From: Puccinia triticina
Taxonomy: Eukaryota; Basidiomycota; Pucciniomycetes; Pucciniales; Pucciniaceae
Reading direction: 5' to 3'
Assembly: GCF_026914185.1 (NCBI RefSeq)
Contig: NC_070558.1
Span: forward strand, 5,084,001-5,148,000
DNA: 64,000 bases
This document shows positions 32,321 through 43,003 of this stretch, one piece after another (the first letter of the stretch is position 1; the number at the start of each line of letters is the position of its first letter). A model generated the notes under the pieces. It saw nothing but the letters and a program-made list of their open reading frames with translations, was not told the origin of the DNA and ran no database searches. A program made the position numbers and the translations under genes.

Positions 32321-32678
32321 CCGTCTCCTCTCGTTCATCTTCTGCACACGTTTCCGGGATGACCTTCACTGCTGCCGCAGTAGTTTAAGGTAACCCCGTA
32401 GGCCCTTGTGGTCCCTACCTGTCGGTAGGTTTTCACCGGGGCCAGTGTTCGGGTCTCGGCGGAGAGCCCCGAGTTTGCTATGGCCTCGCTTCCTTCGGGG
32501 TGTCACATCCTGTCTAGGACGGATCCCTAGGGAGGGTCGCCAACAACTCGGAGCCTCTCCTCCTGAAGCAGAGAGGAAAGAATGGGATTGGCTACCCTAG
32601 CCGGAGTGGAGAGGGGGTTTGGGCTATACCCTTAACTCAGGGAGAAGCCTGAGCCTTCACGAACCCCCACACTTCGAC

Positions 32679-33782
32679 CTAGTTTACGCTACAGAGACCC
32701 GAAATTACTACTAATATTCCATCCGATATCATACACCATTTATCCAACAATTCCAGGGCGGCGATAGTCGCGGAGAGCTCGGCAGCGGAGTAGGATCTGA
32801 TATAGAGTTTGTAACTGCAAGACTTCCACCGGCCTAAATCGCAGATGGTCTTGATGTCCACGCCCAGTGCGTTCCTAATCGAAGCCCCCCCTACCCTAAA
32901 AGAGTGACCCGATACTCCGCTTCTTCCTATTGCCACCCACGCCCGCGTCAAACGTGTTCGTACCATATTCTTGGTCAGGTTGACCCGGCCAACGGGTGAG
33001 TCGAAGCCGAATAAGGATTCATCGCGCGAGCTTCCGTTTTCTAGCCTCCTCTTGATTGCTTTCAGCGGACAGAGCAGGTTGCCGGTTGCCGTCAGCCGCA
33101 AGTGTTGGACTTCGCGCGTGTCGGCTGTTTCAGCGAACCGTAAGGATATGGCTGCCATGGATCTGTCGCCTGCAAAAACCACGTCTGATTTTCGAATTCC
33201 TCCGTCCAAACTTGGAATTCCCGATTTTGACGTATAAGTTACTTCGCCTAACCTCGCCAAGCCCCAAAAGGCCACCACGCATAGGTCTATGAGCGCCGAA
33301 TCGAACGCGTCGCCACTCGATAGTTCCTTGACTAACGCAATGAGGTCGTATATCATGACGGCTTTCTTCCTTTCGGTCGCTGGGCGCAAGGCGTCTCTTT
33401 TAGCCAAGCCTTTTAACATGAGTTTGATTTTCTTCTCCGCCGTTTGTGGGTACTTCACGTCGTGGAAAAGGTGCCAGGCTTTCAGGCCGTGCAAATATTT
33501 CTCTATCGTAGTGGAGGAGATTTCGTGTGAATCAATTGTATCTGGTTTTCTTCCTGCCCATAGGCAGAACAGGTAGATGTCTTCAGTCGTGGCCGGGAGC
33601 TCGAACCGAGTGTCGCCCGACGCCCGCTTAAAGAGGAGGAACTTCCTTACCGCCGAATTGTAGCTACGCAGTGTGCCTGCGTCCCACCCTTGTAATACCA
33701 AGAGGCCCAAATCCGAAGGCTTTTTTAAGGTATGGCCCGTGGACGTGAAGTCTTTCAAATTAACAGAGGCCAATTTGCCCAT
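32679..33782 (-). CDS. Tyrosine recombinase of DIRS-like element
   Basis: 367 residues, intact from ATG to stop. It integrates the circular DNA form by strand exchange through a 3'-phosphotyrosine. Catalytic set visible: first Arg in VAFWGLARLGEVTY (about residue 175), the HxxR box GHSFRVGGAS (about 295), and the nucleophile Tyr in SYKLYIRSY (about 330). The N-terminal SAM-like domain (residues 20-110) contains TLRSYNSAVRKFLLF. Lies 71 bp downstream of the RT ORF. Confidence 0.88.
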   Translation of the reverse strand: MGKLASVNLKDFTSTGHTLKKPSDLGLLVLQGWDAGTLRSYNSAVRKFLLFKRASGDTRFELPATTEDIYLFCLWAGRKPDTIDSHEISSTTIEKYLHGLKAWHLFHDVKYPQTAEKKIKLMLKGLAKRDALRPATERKKAVMIYDLIALVKELSSGDAFDSALIDLCVVAFWGLARLGEVTYTSKSGIPSLDGGIRKSDVVFAGDRSMAAISLRFAETADTREVQHLRLTATGNLLCPLKAIKRRLENGSSRDESLFGFDSPVGRVNLTKNMVRTRLTRAWVAIGRSGVSGHSFRVGGASIRNALGVDIKTICDLGRWKSCSYKLYIRSYSAAELSATIAALELLDKWCMISDGILVVISGLCSVN

Positions 33783-33853
33783 GATTGTAGCGAGTAAAGT
33801 GAATCAAAAGTAACGTAGCTGCAACAACAAGCCGGAAAATACAGGAAATGGAT

Positions 33854-35518
33854 TCAGATTAAGAAGACAACTTGGGACAAGATGTGGTCAAGATCCGATG
33901 GGATGGGAACAACCAATTGATGTTTCACATTCTGACCCGAGCGTATCCCTCGCGACAGGGCGTCTGCTTTATTATCTTTTGATGTGACTCTTTTAGCTAT
34001 TAAGTTTATACCCTCCCTGATCAGGAGTTTCTGAATCTCAATCCACTCCCCGTTTGAGTGTATATCGCGCGATTTCTTATTGTTGATTCCATTTTTGGTT
34101 GTTGTATTGTCGGTCCATACTACTAACGACTTCCCTCTCTGGCTTCGTAGCTTGAGGACCATAAGGAGGCCGAGGCGAATCGCAACCGTTTCCAGATAGG
34201 AGATTCGGGTGTTACCGTCTCCAGGGTTGTGAAGCTTAAACTGAGCCCAGTGTTTCCCCACCAGCACACCGATTCCGAATGACGTTGAAGCGTCTCCTAC
34301 CCAACCAATATCAAGAGGAGGTCCGTAATTGATTATTCTGGTGTGTTCGAAGTTCTCAAGTGTTGACTTCCACACTTCGAGGTCGGCCAAAACATCAGGG
34401 GGCGTTTCCCGTAATGCCCTTCGGTATTGCCAGGACATCAGCCATCTATACAGTGAGTTTAGATGGCACCGCAAGTGCGGTAGTATATAAGAGACATGAT
34501 TGAGCCGTCCGACTAGGACCTCGACATCTTCATGATCGAACCGCGCGCCTTTAGCTAGATACGGTTGGATCTGTCGTAGGCGCTTTTGGATTTTCCCGTC
34601 TGGGAGCCGTACCGTTTTGTCGACACCGTTCCACACAAACCCAATGAACTTCTGTTCGTTACTGAAAGGAGAATACTTTGATTTGTTCGTCAGAACTCCT
34701 AGTTTCGTGGACTTTTCAACCACTTCTTCCATGGTTACGGCGCTTCCTTGAATTCTAATGAACAAATTATCATCTACCCATCTAAAAATCGTTACCAAAT
34801 CGAAGTGGTTCTTCATAATCTGCTTCCAAGCATCTGCGGGTCGGCCGAAGGATCCACATCCTGCGACCCCGCCAAAAGTAATGCGCGTGTCGACGAGGAA
34901 ATTGCCGTTGAAGTCCTTAACGGTCAAATACTTCCATTGGCACAAGGGTGTTGGAATCTGCCGGTAGGCTTTTTCCCAGTCAAACAGTGCCAATTCAAGC
35001 GGTCTAGAATCTTCCGCAAAAATTTTTGAAACCCGATTGAAGTCGTCCCACGTTGTTTCAAAGTCCGCCTTATTCACGAAAGAGTTCACGGAAGAGATGG
35101 ACGGATCATTCCTCGGAAAGGACAAATCATTAATTGGACGAATTGCCCCGTCCCCGTTAACCACGGCTCCCAACGGGTTCGACCTGAAGAATCCGAAGGC
35201 GTTTATCATCTGTTGTTTTGAGAACGGACCAAACATCCGCTGAGCGGCTAATTCCTTTGCGATGGATTCTTCAATCTTAGGTTTGGCTTTCTCCGATGAT
35301 GCATGATTGTCCGGAGTAAAGCAATCAAGTTCACCTAATCTGTGTTCTGGGATTCCTTGGTCGAATCCGAATTCGAAACCATGTAAAACGTCTTCGTATT
35401 CCGGGAGCAGATTGCTCTCTTTGAGAGCGGTCTCCCATTCGGACAAGTTCATCTCACACTTAACCGCAACAGGTAAATTCGGGACTATCCCGTCGATCAT
35501 ACATGTATCTTCCACCAA
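33854..35518 (-). CDS. Reverse transcriptase and RNase H of DIRS-like element
   Basis: 554 residues without stops. RT core: GDGAIRPINDLSFP, LALFDWEKAYRQIP (first catalytic Asp), TFGGVAGCGSFGRPAD, and FRWVDDNLF (the VDD box, about residue 225). RNase H follows with VGDAST, YLETVAI, VVWTDNTTT and KADALSRG, giving the D-E-D-D set. The protein type is that of DIRS/Ngaro YR retroelements, not gypsy or copia. The start codon used may differ, because an upstream ORF1 stop lies about 200 bp away. Confidence 0.88.
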   Translation of the reverse strand: MVEDTCMIDGIVPNLPVAVKCEMNLSEWETALKESNLLPEYEDVLHGFEFGFDQGIPEHRLGELDCFTPDNHASSEKAKPKIEESIAKELAAQRMFGPFSKQQMINAFGFFRSNPLGAVVNGDGAIRPINDLSFPRNDPSISSVNSFVNKADFETTWDDFNRVSKIFAEDSRPLELALFDWEKAYRQIPTPLCQWKYLTVKDFNGNFLVDTRITFGGVAGCGSFGRPADAWKQIMKNHFDLVTIFRWVDDNLFIRIQGSAVTMEEVVEKSTKLGVLTNKSKYSPFSNEQKFIGFVWNGVDKTVRLPDGKIQKRLRQIQPYLAKGARFDHEDVEVLVGRLNHVSYILPHLRCHLNSLYRWLMSWQYRRALRETPPDVLADLEVWKSTLENFEHTRIINYGPPLDIGWVGDASTSFGIGVLVGKHWAQFKLHNPGDGNTRISYLETVAIRLGLLMVLKLRSQRGKSLVVWTDNTTTKNGINNKKSRDIHSNGEWIEIQKLLIREGINLIAKRVTSKDNKADALSRGIRSGQNVKHQLVVPIPSDLDHILSQVVFLI

Positions 35519-35714
35519 TGTTACATTGTCCTGCCAGCTATTTTTTTAGAACAAAAAAAATAAAAAATAAAAACATAACCAGAGATGAAAAATGCAACCA
35601 ATCGTCAGGAATGAAGGCTAACAATGAGGTGCCCCGCAAACCGTGCAATTTCAACCACAAGGTAACAACAGGAAGTCAAAAAATTCTTTAAAAAGGATGG
35701 GAGAAAAAGGCCCA

Positions 35715-37509
35715 CTAGTTCTCTTTGTCTTTAGCCGAAGAAGAGGAATTATCTTTCTTCTTAAAACCCTTGGAGGTTCCTTGATCCTTTCCATAGCCGC
35801 CGCGATCTCTATTATAGGCGCCATGATAACCTCCATAATCGTTTCCTCTACCCCCTTGGCCTTCTCCATATCCATGATCTCTCGGTCGCTTGTAAAAATT
35901 TTCTTCTTGGTGGTAATCATGATATCCTCCGTAATCTGAGTTGCGTCTTTCTTGACCCCACCTTTCGCCAAACCCTCTACCACGATGGCCGCCCCTCCCG
36001 CGTCCAGAGACAGATTTGTTCCTTGGTTGATCTTCTCCTACCTTCTGAGCTTTAACGCGTTGTTTGCCCGTATTCGGATCGAAACCAAATTTCTTAGCAC
36101 CAATCGCATAGGGATTGTCCGTTTCGTCATTCTCCCCGAGAGACGAAGTGATCCGCCAAGCCTCCCGCTTGACATCGTCCCGATACATAGAAATATCCAC
36201 GGCTGATATTTCACCTGAATCGGTCTTTACTTGATAGGAAAAGGCATTTTGTCGCACGATCATATCGTATCGAAAGGCCGTCATGAATCCTTCTTCCCCA
36301 ACAATCTTGTCCACATTTTCTTTATGAACCAAGATCCACTTCGCAAATTCCGTATAACCATACATATCTCTGAAAGTTATGTAGAAATTACGATGATTTG
36401 TTGTCCATTTACTGAACGTCTGCGTCCATTCGTTTGGATACTCGTAACCGATGTAATTCCCATCCTTCTCATCCCCTCTCGATCTTCGATTAGTGTAATA
36501 GTGAATAGCGTCTCGTTGCCAGTTCTTATCAAAAATTGTTAAAGGAATGGGTCCGCGGAACTCCCAGATGTTGCGATCAAAATATGGAGTAAATCCGACA
36601 TCAAAGTGATTAGGTAGCAACCCCTTGATGAACACAATTGTCGTTTTGTCGACAGGTCTCTTCACCGCGTTAACTGCCGGGTTGACCGCGTCGCTTGAAC
36701 AAGATCTTAAGAGATCTGGTTTATCTGGGGCCGACAGAGAGGTAGTGTTATCCATCTTTCCGTATAGTCTCAAGAAGAAGTCGGTAGATTTTCTATCTCC
36801 TTTATCAAAGGCTTCTCTAGCTCGCTCCCAAATCTCTTGACAATCCGTCTTGTCTTGAGCAGCCATGTTTCCGATGGTGCTGGCGGTGTTGCCCACTAGA
36901 TTGGAAGGATCGGTCACATTCGTTTTGCTGACTAGGGAGGGATCGGTCACAGTCACTACGTCCGGCTCAACTATCAACGGCAAGTTAGACAAGATGGCCT
37001 TGTAACGGGATGCCGTATCTTGATTTTGACTATCTTTTGAAGGATTCGGAATCTCTGAATGACATCGAGCAAAATACGATTCAATATTTAAATATAGAAT
37101 GACGACAATCAATATCGAGCAAAATACGATTGATATTATAATTGATCTCTATGCTACCCAGCGACTTTGGGAGCTATAAGATAGTGATGACTAACCCTTG
37201 AAACTATCTTCACTTTCGGTGTCATTTGACGCATCCTTGCCTTTCGTCATAGCGTCACCTTTATAGAAAGAATCCGCATGAATTGAATCAGCTAACCAGC
37301 TACTTTGGTTGCTTCACCCCATCGAAGGAGAACTAACCACTTAAGTTCTCCGTCCCTATCTCACGAACCGCGTCTTGATCTGCCGCACCCGCCCCTGGAT
37401 GTTGGATACCACGTCCTAATGCCCCTTCGACCGGTGCCTCTGGTGCACTTGGAATATCTGCCGACTTGTTGAGTCTCTTGGTCGATCGCTTTGCCATTTC
37501 TTCAACCAT
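35715..37509 (-). CDS. ORF1 (gag-like) of DIRS-like element, probably spliced
   Basis: The main exon runs from about 37060 (after acceptor GTCATTCAG) to 35715. It encodes about 450 residues with a central helical region (RDAIHYYTNRRSRGDEK, FAKWILVHKENVDK) and a C-terminal RGRGGHRGRGF/Gly-Tyr-rich basic tail suited to RNA binding. Upstream are a short exon near 37265-37200 (GDAMTKGKDASND) and a first exon from the ATG at 37509 (MVEEMAKRSTKRLNK). Splice joins upstream were not proved. No zinc knuckle is seen. Confidence 0.6.
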
Positions 37510-37965
37510 GTCCAATTTATATCGAACGTGGGATCGTGTGACTAGAGGTTGAGTCTTGCGAGTGACTGAGGATTGAGTCGTGCGAGTAACTGAAAATTTG
37601 AGTCGTGCAAGTAGGGAGCTATTTTGAGTAAAGAGCTGATGGATGCAAGGTTGTACGATGGATGTTGTAAGGTTACTATGCAAATGCGTAAACCTAAAAA
37701 AAAAACGTAAGAAACTGAGAAAATGCGCAATCCGATGAGCAGTTGAGAGGTGGCGGAGAGCGCTAGGGATGATGCAGGGCTAGGAGAGTCGCGGGGAGCT
37801 AGATTATGAAGGTTGTCGTGGCAGGTGCATGAGCCCGGTCCTAAACCTAATAAATCTTAATCTAGCTTCGACTCCCTAGTCTCCAGACAGGGCGCTCTCG
37901 CTCGCGTGCTTGGACCTGGGCGACCTCCCCCTGCGGGTCCGGTCTCCGTCCAGGAGAGGTACGGG

Positions 37966-38700
37966 CGCTGGGGGATGTAGGTGAACTCCGAGGCTGCAGG
38001 CTTTGTCACCACGCCCCCATACACCGGCCATAATCCGCCCAGGATACGGAACAGCGACGACTTCCCGCACCCGTTCGGGCCCACTATCAACAGGTGTTGC
38101 TGCAGCATTCCAAGTGTCAGCTTCTCTCTCTACCCCATCCCTCACTCTTCCGCAAACAAACTCTCTCACCCCCGGCTTCACATGGAAACTCAGACTTTTC
38201 ACCAGCACGTCTCCGTTGGGCAAGATGATCGGCACCCGATCGAAGATGATCTTGTCCTCTGACTCCACCACCTGTCAGCGCTGCTGAAGCACTACAAGAC
38301 AAACCCCCCGGATAGTTGTCAGTGTGTGTCAGCCGAAAGGGTCGTGGAAAGACGGACTTTGCTGGGAGTCGTCGGTGTTGGCGGAGCCAACTTTGCGTTT
38401 CTCGTACTGGCCACGCTTGATGCTTTTCATGGTGTCGAAGAGCTCGGAGACCCGGGCGGTGTAGCCGGCCAGCTCGCTGACGTCCTTGTACGAGTACATG
38501 ACCCGTCCGAAGGCGTCTGAGGCGGACAACAAGAGCCGCCGCTACACGGCGGTGGGGTGATGGTGGATCAGTGGTTTGGGGGCGCAGGAGAAAAGAGAGT
38601 GAGAGAGAAACACACGTTAGTGACGAAGCCTTGGGTCCGGCCGCCCATGTCGCTATCAGGCAGCGCCTTCTTGAGCGCCTCGCCGACGCCGGATGAAATG
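37966..38700 (-). pseudogene. ABCD (PXA-type) transporter pseudogene, N-terminal remnant
   Basis: Minus-strand exons read GGRTQGFVTN, then [20 protein letters not shown] and [16 protein letters not shown] (end of the ALD transmembrane domain). After an intron comes [20 protein letters not shown], and after a second intron (GGGGTGAGA..GCTGCAG) [15 protein letters not shown] (Walker A intact) and [11 protein letters not shown], where the DIRS-like element interrupts. Most of the membrane domain that should precede is absent upstream, so the gene was already 5'-truncated. Confidence 0.8.
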
Positions 38701-38829
38701 CATTGAAGCGAGCCACCCGGCTGTGCCCACCTCCAGGGGCCGTGAGGAAGGGCGGGGTGACGGGGCCGGGGATAAAGTCGTCGCTTCTCTTGGGAGCCGT
38801 TGATTGTCCTCAAGACGCACACGAGCTAG

Positions 38830-39082
38830 CCGATATCACCAAAATAACCCTAACACCAGCAATGCAAGGGCATCCATGGGTTCCTTGTCGTTGAGAATGA
38901 CGAGGAACTCACAGGGACAGTTTACACCGGGATCCCAGAGGCAGCCGTGGAATCCTTGTCATTTTCCCCATTGGAATGACGAGGAAATACCGGGCAGGTG
39001 GACACGACGGGCTTTCCCGTTGTCTCCACGCATTTTCCACGGGAGGGTGGAGACGACGGGGGGAGCAGTGAAATCCATGTGG
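38830..39082. repeat. Left part of an unnamed element split by hAT
   Basis: Contains GACGAGG, CCGTCGTCTCCAC and GTCGTCTCC motifs that resume after the hAT copy (41678-41737, CCCGTCGTCTCCACAAACC). Outer ends GCAAGGGCA / ..CACCCTTGC may be weak inverted repeats. No coding potential. Confidence 0.45.
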
Positions 39083-39090
39083 GTTTCACG

Positions 39091-41669
39091 TAAGGTTCCG
39101 ATCCGGTGCTCCGGAGCCGGATTTAACCTATCCCGCACCCTGACCCTGGCAGAATCCGGTATCCGGCCGGAATTTACCGGATTTTTTGCTAAAATGAACA
39201 ATCCAAGCTCCCAGGGTGAGTGGGAACACTCGTAGGCTCCCAAATAGCACTTCGATCAGCCTGTGAAGCTTCTAGGACACCCGGAAAGCATCAAGTACCA
39301 TGTCACGACGGAAATGTTCCCCCTCGACGACTTCCAATGGTTCTTCCGACTCGTCCGACGATATTTGCGTGGTTGAAAAAAGCCCTTCAACTAATGTTTC
39401 AAGTACAGCACAGCCAACCGGAGAAAAGCGGACTCACTCGTGGGTGTGGAAATATTTTGAGCGTAAGACCATTGAAGGAAAACAATGGCATGTCTGCCAG
39501 GAATCTCTTGTTCCTCGGGGTACTGTACTGCAATGCAAAAATTGCCCCCAACAAACAAGGATCCACAAAAAGTATGAGCAACCAGTTGCTTAATAAACAC
39601 AGAATCAAGAAAGACAGCGCACGTGACGTAGGATCTCTAGTTTGGTTCCTCAATAAGAATAAAGAGGTCTCAATGGAAAAGCTTACTCGAGAAAGCTTGC
39701 TGTGTGCTGTTGGTCGGTATGTTGTCCGATGCCATATTTCTTACCAAAATGTTGAGCATCCAGAGTTTTGGAGAAGGCTTGAGTTGTGTAACCCTGAGAC
39801 AAAAAGCCTTTTCCCCTCTGCCGATACCTTGAGCAACTTCATTCTCACCACCTTTATGAACGGCCAGAAAGCTCTGAAATCTTTGCTCCAAAATCAGTTT
39901 GACTTGCAATGGTTGGACCTCACCTAACTCCTTGGAATCACGGCACACTGGATTGAAAACTACAACCTCAAATCAATGATATTGTCAACCAAGCTGATTG
40001 ATGGCCCCCACTCTGGAAAAAATCTAGCGTCTCATCTTGCCGAAGTCCTTGAAACATATGGAATAAAGCAAAAAAAATTCTGTCTCACGGCAGATAACGC
40101 ATCAAATAATGGAACAATGGGTCAAGAACTCCATGACCTCTTTGGTTTTGATGAGGAAAATTGCTTGCTTGGATGTATGCCACATGTGATAAACTTGGCA
40201 GCAAAAGTTGGGATCAAGTCCTTCTCCAAACCAGTACGCGGATCCAGTCCTCCTCGCATGCTTGCAGGCATTCTTAGCAATCCACCTCCCCGAGTAGATT
40301 ACTCTAGTCTTATCTCTCAAATCAGTAAGCTGACAGAATTCTTGAAAAAATCATCACAAAAAGCTGCTGCATTCAAAGACATCAGCAAAGCTTTGAATGG
40401 CAAAGGTCTAGTGATGGTAGCAGATGTTTCAACTTGGTAGAATTCAACATATGACATGCTGGACTGCGCATATCACATTCAAGCAACCATTTGACTATTC
40501 TGTGAGAGAAATGCATTATCTCAGAAGTATGATCTTTCAGACTCCGGATGGGAAGGTGTCTGACAAATTGTCAGCTTTCTGGAGCCTCTCTCCCAAGCAA
40601 GCCACATGATGTCCACAAGTAAATTTCTGTCGATGATGCTAGCAGCTCTGGTCTACACCTGGATCATGGAAAAGTTGAATGAGGTGAATCACATCTTTCA
40701 TTTTCATTCCTCAACCCATCCAACTTACACTCATGTATCTCTCACATTGCAAAATACAGGCTCGTTTGCAGTATGAGGCTCAGGGATTGATTCCAGCATC
40801 AGAACTCATGATTGCCAAAATCAAACAATACTTCAATATCGCGGCTAAAAAACCTGTTTATCTTTGCTCAACTTTGCTCGATCCTTGAATCAAAACCAGT
40901 ATCTTGAACAATCTACTCCTCGTTTTCATTGATATGAGCAAGGATGAAGTTATCTGAATGTTCAACAAGGCTGCTGAGCATTTCAGCAGTGATTCAACAT
41001 ACACAGAAACGGAGTCGTCAAAAAACAAAGAAGGAGCTCAACACAACATTGGTCACTCATCAATAAGTTCGGCATTGTTCAAGAAGAAGAAAATCAACAT
41101 TTCCTCTCTTGACAAGGAAATCACGGTATACTTGGACTCTGGAAATGCAACTCAAAGAAGTTTCCAACCCTCACCACGATGGCTCAAACATATCTGGCCG
41201 CCTCAGCTTTGAGTACTCCCTGCGAACGAGCATTCTCGGTTGGTCGACATATTCAAGATTACAGCCAAAACAGAATGAAAGCAACAACACTTGAGTCAAT
41301 CATCTGTTTGCAGAACTGGATCAACAACGGAGTGATCAGCATTTGCGATGCCAACAATATCAAGTAGTGCTCTCTTTATTTTATGTTTTCCTACTTCTGA
41401 TGCAGGATTCTTATTTTTTCCTGCTTCCGTCTTATTGAGTCATCATCATAATGTAATTTGACCCTACCACCTGCGTTCTACTTGAGTATGCGGTCATAAT
41501 AGTGCAAAATAAAGCCTTTTGGAAGCCTATCGCAGCCACCCCATCTGTATTGGGGTAAACTGAGGAATCCGGCCGGATACCGGATTTCCACAGGCCAATC
41601 CCGAACCCTGATCCGGTCCGCAAAACCCGCGGATTCCTCCGGATCTGCGGGGTCTGGATTGGAACCTTA
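39091..41669 (+). mobile_element. Full-length hAT transposon, inactive
   Basis: 2579 bp with ends TAAGGTTCCGATCCGG / ..GGATTGGAACCTTA and the 8 bp duplication GTTTCACG (39083-39090, 41670-41677). Subterminal regions repeat ATCCGG, TCCGGAG and CCGGAT, likely transposase sites. Carries the transposase pseudogene described next. Confidence 0.9.
39300..41367 (+). pseudogene. hAT transposase pseudogene
   Basis: Starts with an acidic Ser-rich tail and a BED-type finger (SWVWKYFERKTIEGKQWHVC..CKNC, 39440-39560). Continues in another frame with helical core pieces (ESLLCAVGRYVVRCHISYQ, FCLTADNASNNGTM containing the DDE-type Asp, LGCMPHVINLAAK). Ends with the hAT dimerisation region (AASALSTPCERAFSVGR, CLQNWINNGV) at 41185-41350. 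Frames change several times and stops occur at about 39595, 39925, 40438 and 40608, so no protein can be made without introns and repair. Confidence 0.85.
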
Positions 41670-41677
41670 GTTTCACG

Positions 41678-42700
41678 TATCCAGTGATCCCGTCGTCTCC
41701 ACAAACCAGCGGGCCAGAAAGCACCCTTGCCGTGTGTTTGTGTAACCAAATGTAAAATTTATGAAATTGCACCAATTATTGAATTTTACATGGTTGATAC
41801 AATGTAAACATAGCATGTAAAATTCAACATCCCCTTATATAATCCAGATCTACTACCAAGCATCTCGGCGAACTATCCTCTTGGGTAGTTTCATAGACTC
41901 ATAGCAAACTGATTAGTAGGCTGGCCCTCACACTAATTAGGCCCAAACACGGGATGCACAGAAACAGGGAAAGGAAACATGGAAGGCGGCCTAAGGCGCC
42001 CTTGTCGTCTTGAGGCTGAGGCGCTGGCCGTACAGGTAGAGGATACCCAAGCCCGGTGCGAGGGCGAGGGTATGGCAGGAAACGTCAGAGCCAAACCTTG
42101 GAGCCGGTGTTTGGGTGTCACGGGCACAGCTACAGTTAATTTAGCACGAAGCCCTAGCTCCGCCCATCCGGCTATAGACACTCAACTTTTGCTGCTGCTA
42201 CTCCACGCCTCCCAGTCCACGCAGAGCATGTTTGCGAAGCGCAAACAACTACCTTTCTAATTATATGCAGTCAGGTGGCTCACTACAAAGCCCGGCCTAC
42301 CCCATCAATGCAAATCAGGCATGAAGCAAATCAAGCAGCACTAGAAGGTTTTTTTCTCCTCCGTTTCCTCTTCTCCTCCACGGTTTATACTAAATACGCA
42401 AATCATGTGATTCACTGAAAATGTCCCTCAAAATACGGGAACCACTTTATTTCTGTATCTAGTTGCCGTGAATAGTCAAAACCCCTTGAGTTCCGACATC
42501 ATTTTGTTGCTCATAAATGGATCTCCAGTCCCCCGACCAGCCGCGCTTCCAATTGCTCATAAACGTCAGTTGCCTGCTTAACCGCGTAATAAACTAAACT
42601 AAAATGAAGTGGCTTTTCGTGATTAAAATCTGTCAGATATCGGGGTTACCGTCTTGCCGGAATGGATACAAAGTACTTACTATGTTCCATCGCATCACTT
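41678..42700. other. Interval without a clear gene
   Basis: 41678-41740 is the right part of the element split by hAT. 41745-41840 repeats TGTAAAATT..AATTTTACA. Frames at 41979-42260 have no motif. Confidence 0.4.
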
Positions 42701-42764
42701 TCTTTTCAACACTTCAACAATTTTGGGAATTGATGAGGAACACTTTGAATAATTAACAGGACAA

Positions 42765-43000
42765 AAAGCAGTGGAAGATGAATTTAGTCTTTTGGGTACA
42801 CATTTCTCAATGTTCAAGCAACAAGTTGCGTCAAAAATGCAGATCATCGGCAAGTGTGTTGACAGCAGGAAGCTAAAGAACCCACGGGAAAATGGAGTGA
42901 CTTTGATATACCGGAGTGAGGAGTTACGGGAAACAATCCAAGAACTAGACAATATTTTGCAGTTAATTGAGGCTTGCAGGCGACATTGGTTGTTCAAGGC
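42765..43000 (+). other. Exon-like ORF of unknown protein, left of Harbinger insertion
   Basis: After an acceptor-like AATTAACAG, an open frame of about 78 residues (EDEFSLLGTHFSMFKQQVAS, then ELRETIQELDNILQLIEACR) ends at the TAA target site of the adjacent element. It has a coiled-coil look. What follows the insertion (44342 on) is open in a different frame, so the original gene is probably dead. Not recognised. Confidence 0.4.
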
Positions 43001-43003
43001 TAA

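Larger units (their letters stand above)
32325..37965 (-). mobile_element. DIRS-like retroelement (ORF1, RT/RNase H, tyrosine recombinase)
   Basis: Lies between the two halves of the ABCD pseudogene, in the same orientation. Gene order on the minus strand is ORF1, RT plus RNase H, tyrosine recombinase, the DIRS order. No LTRs and no integrase. YR elements insert without a target duplication, in line with none being found. Outer limits are set by where ABC homology stops (PQRPYLS and LGTLRDQL). The split or inverted terminal repeats expected of DIRS could not be resolved by eye. All large ORFs are open, so the copy may be young. Confidence 0.8.

Noticed and set aside
37857..38271. Reading through the intron after VKPG as part of the ABC protein
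   Set aside because: A GTGAGA donor and GCTGCAG acceptor restore the [15 protein letters not shown]alker A context. The read-through peptide has no ABC similarity.
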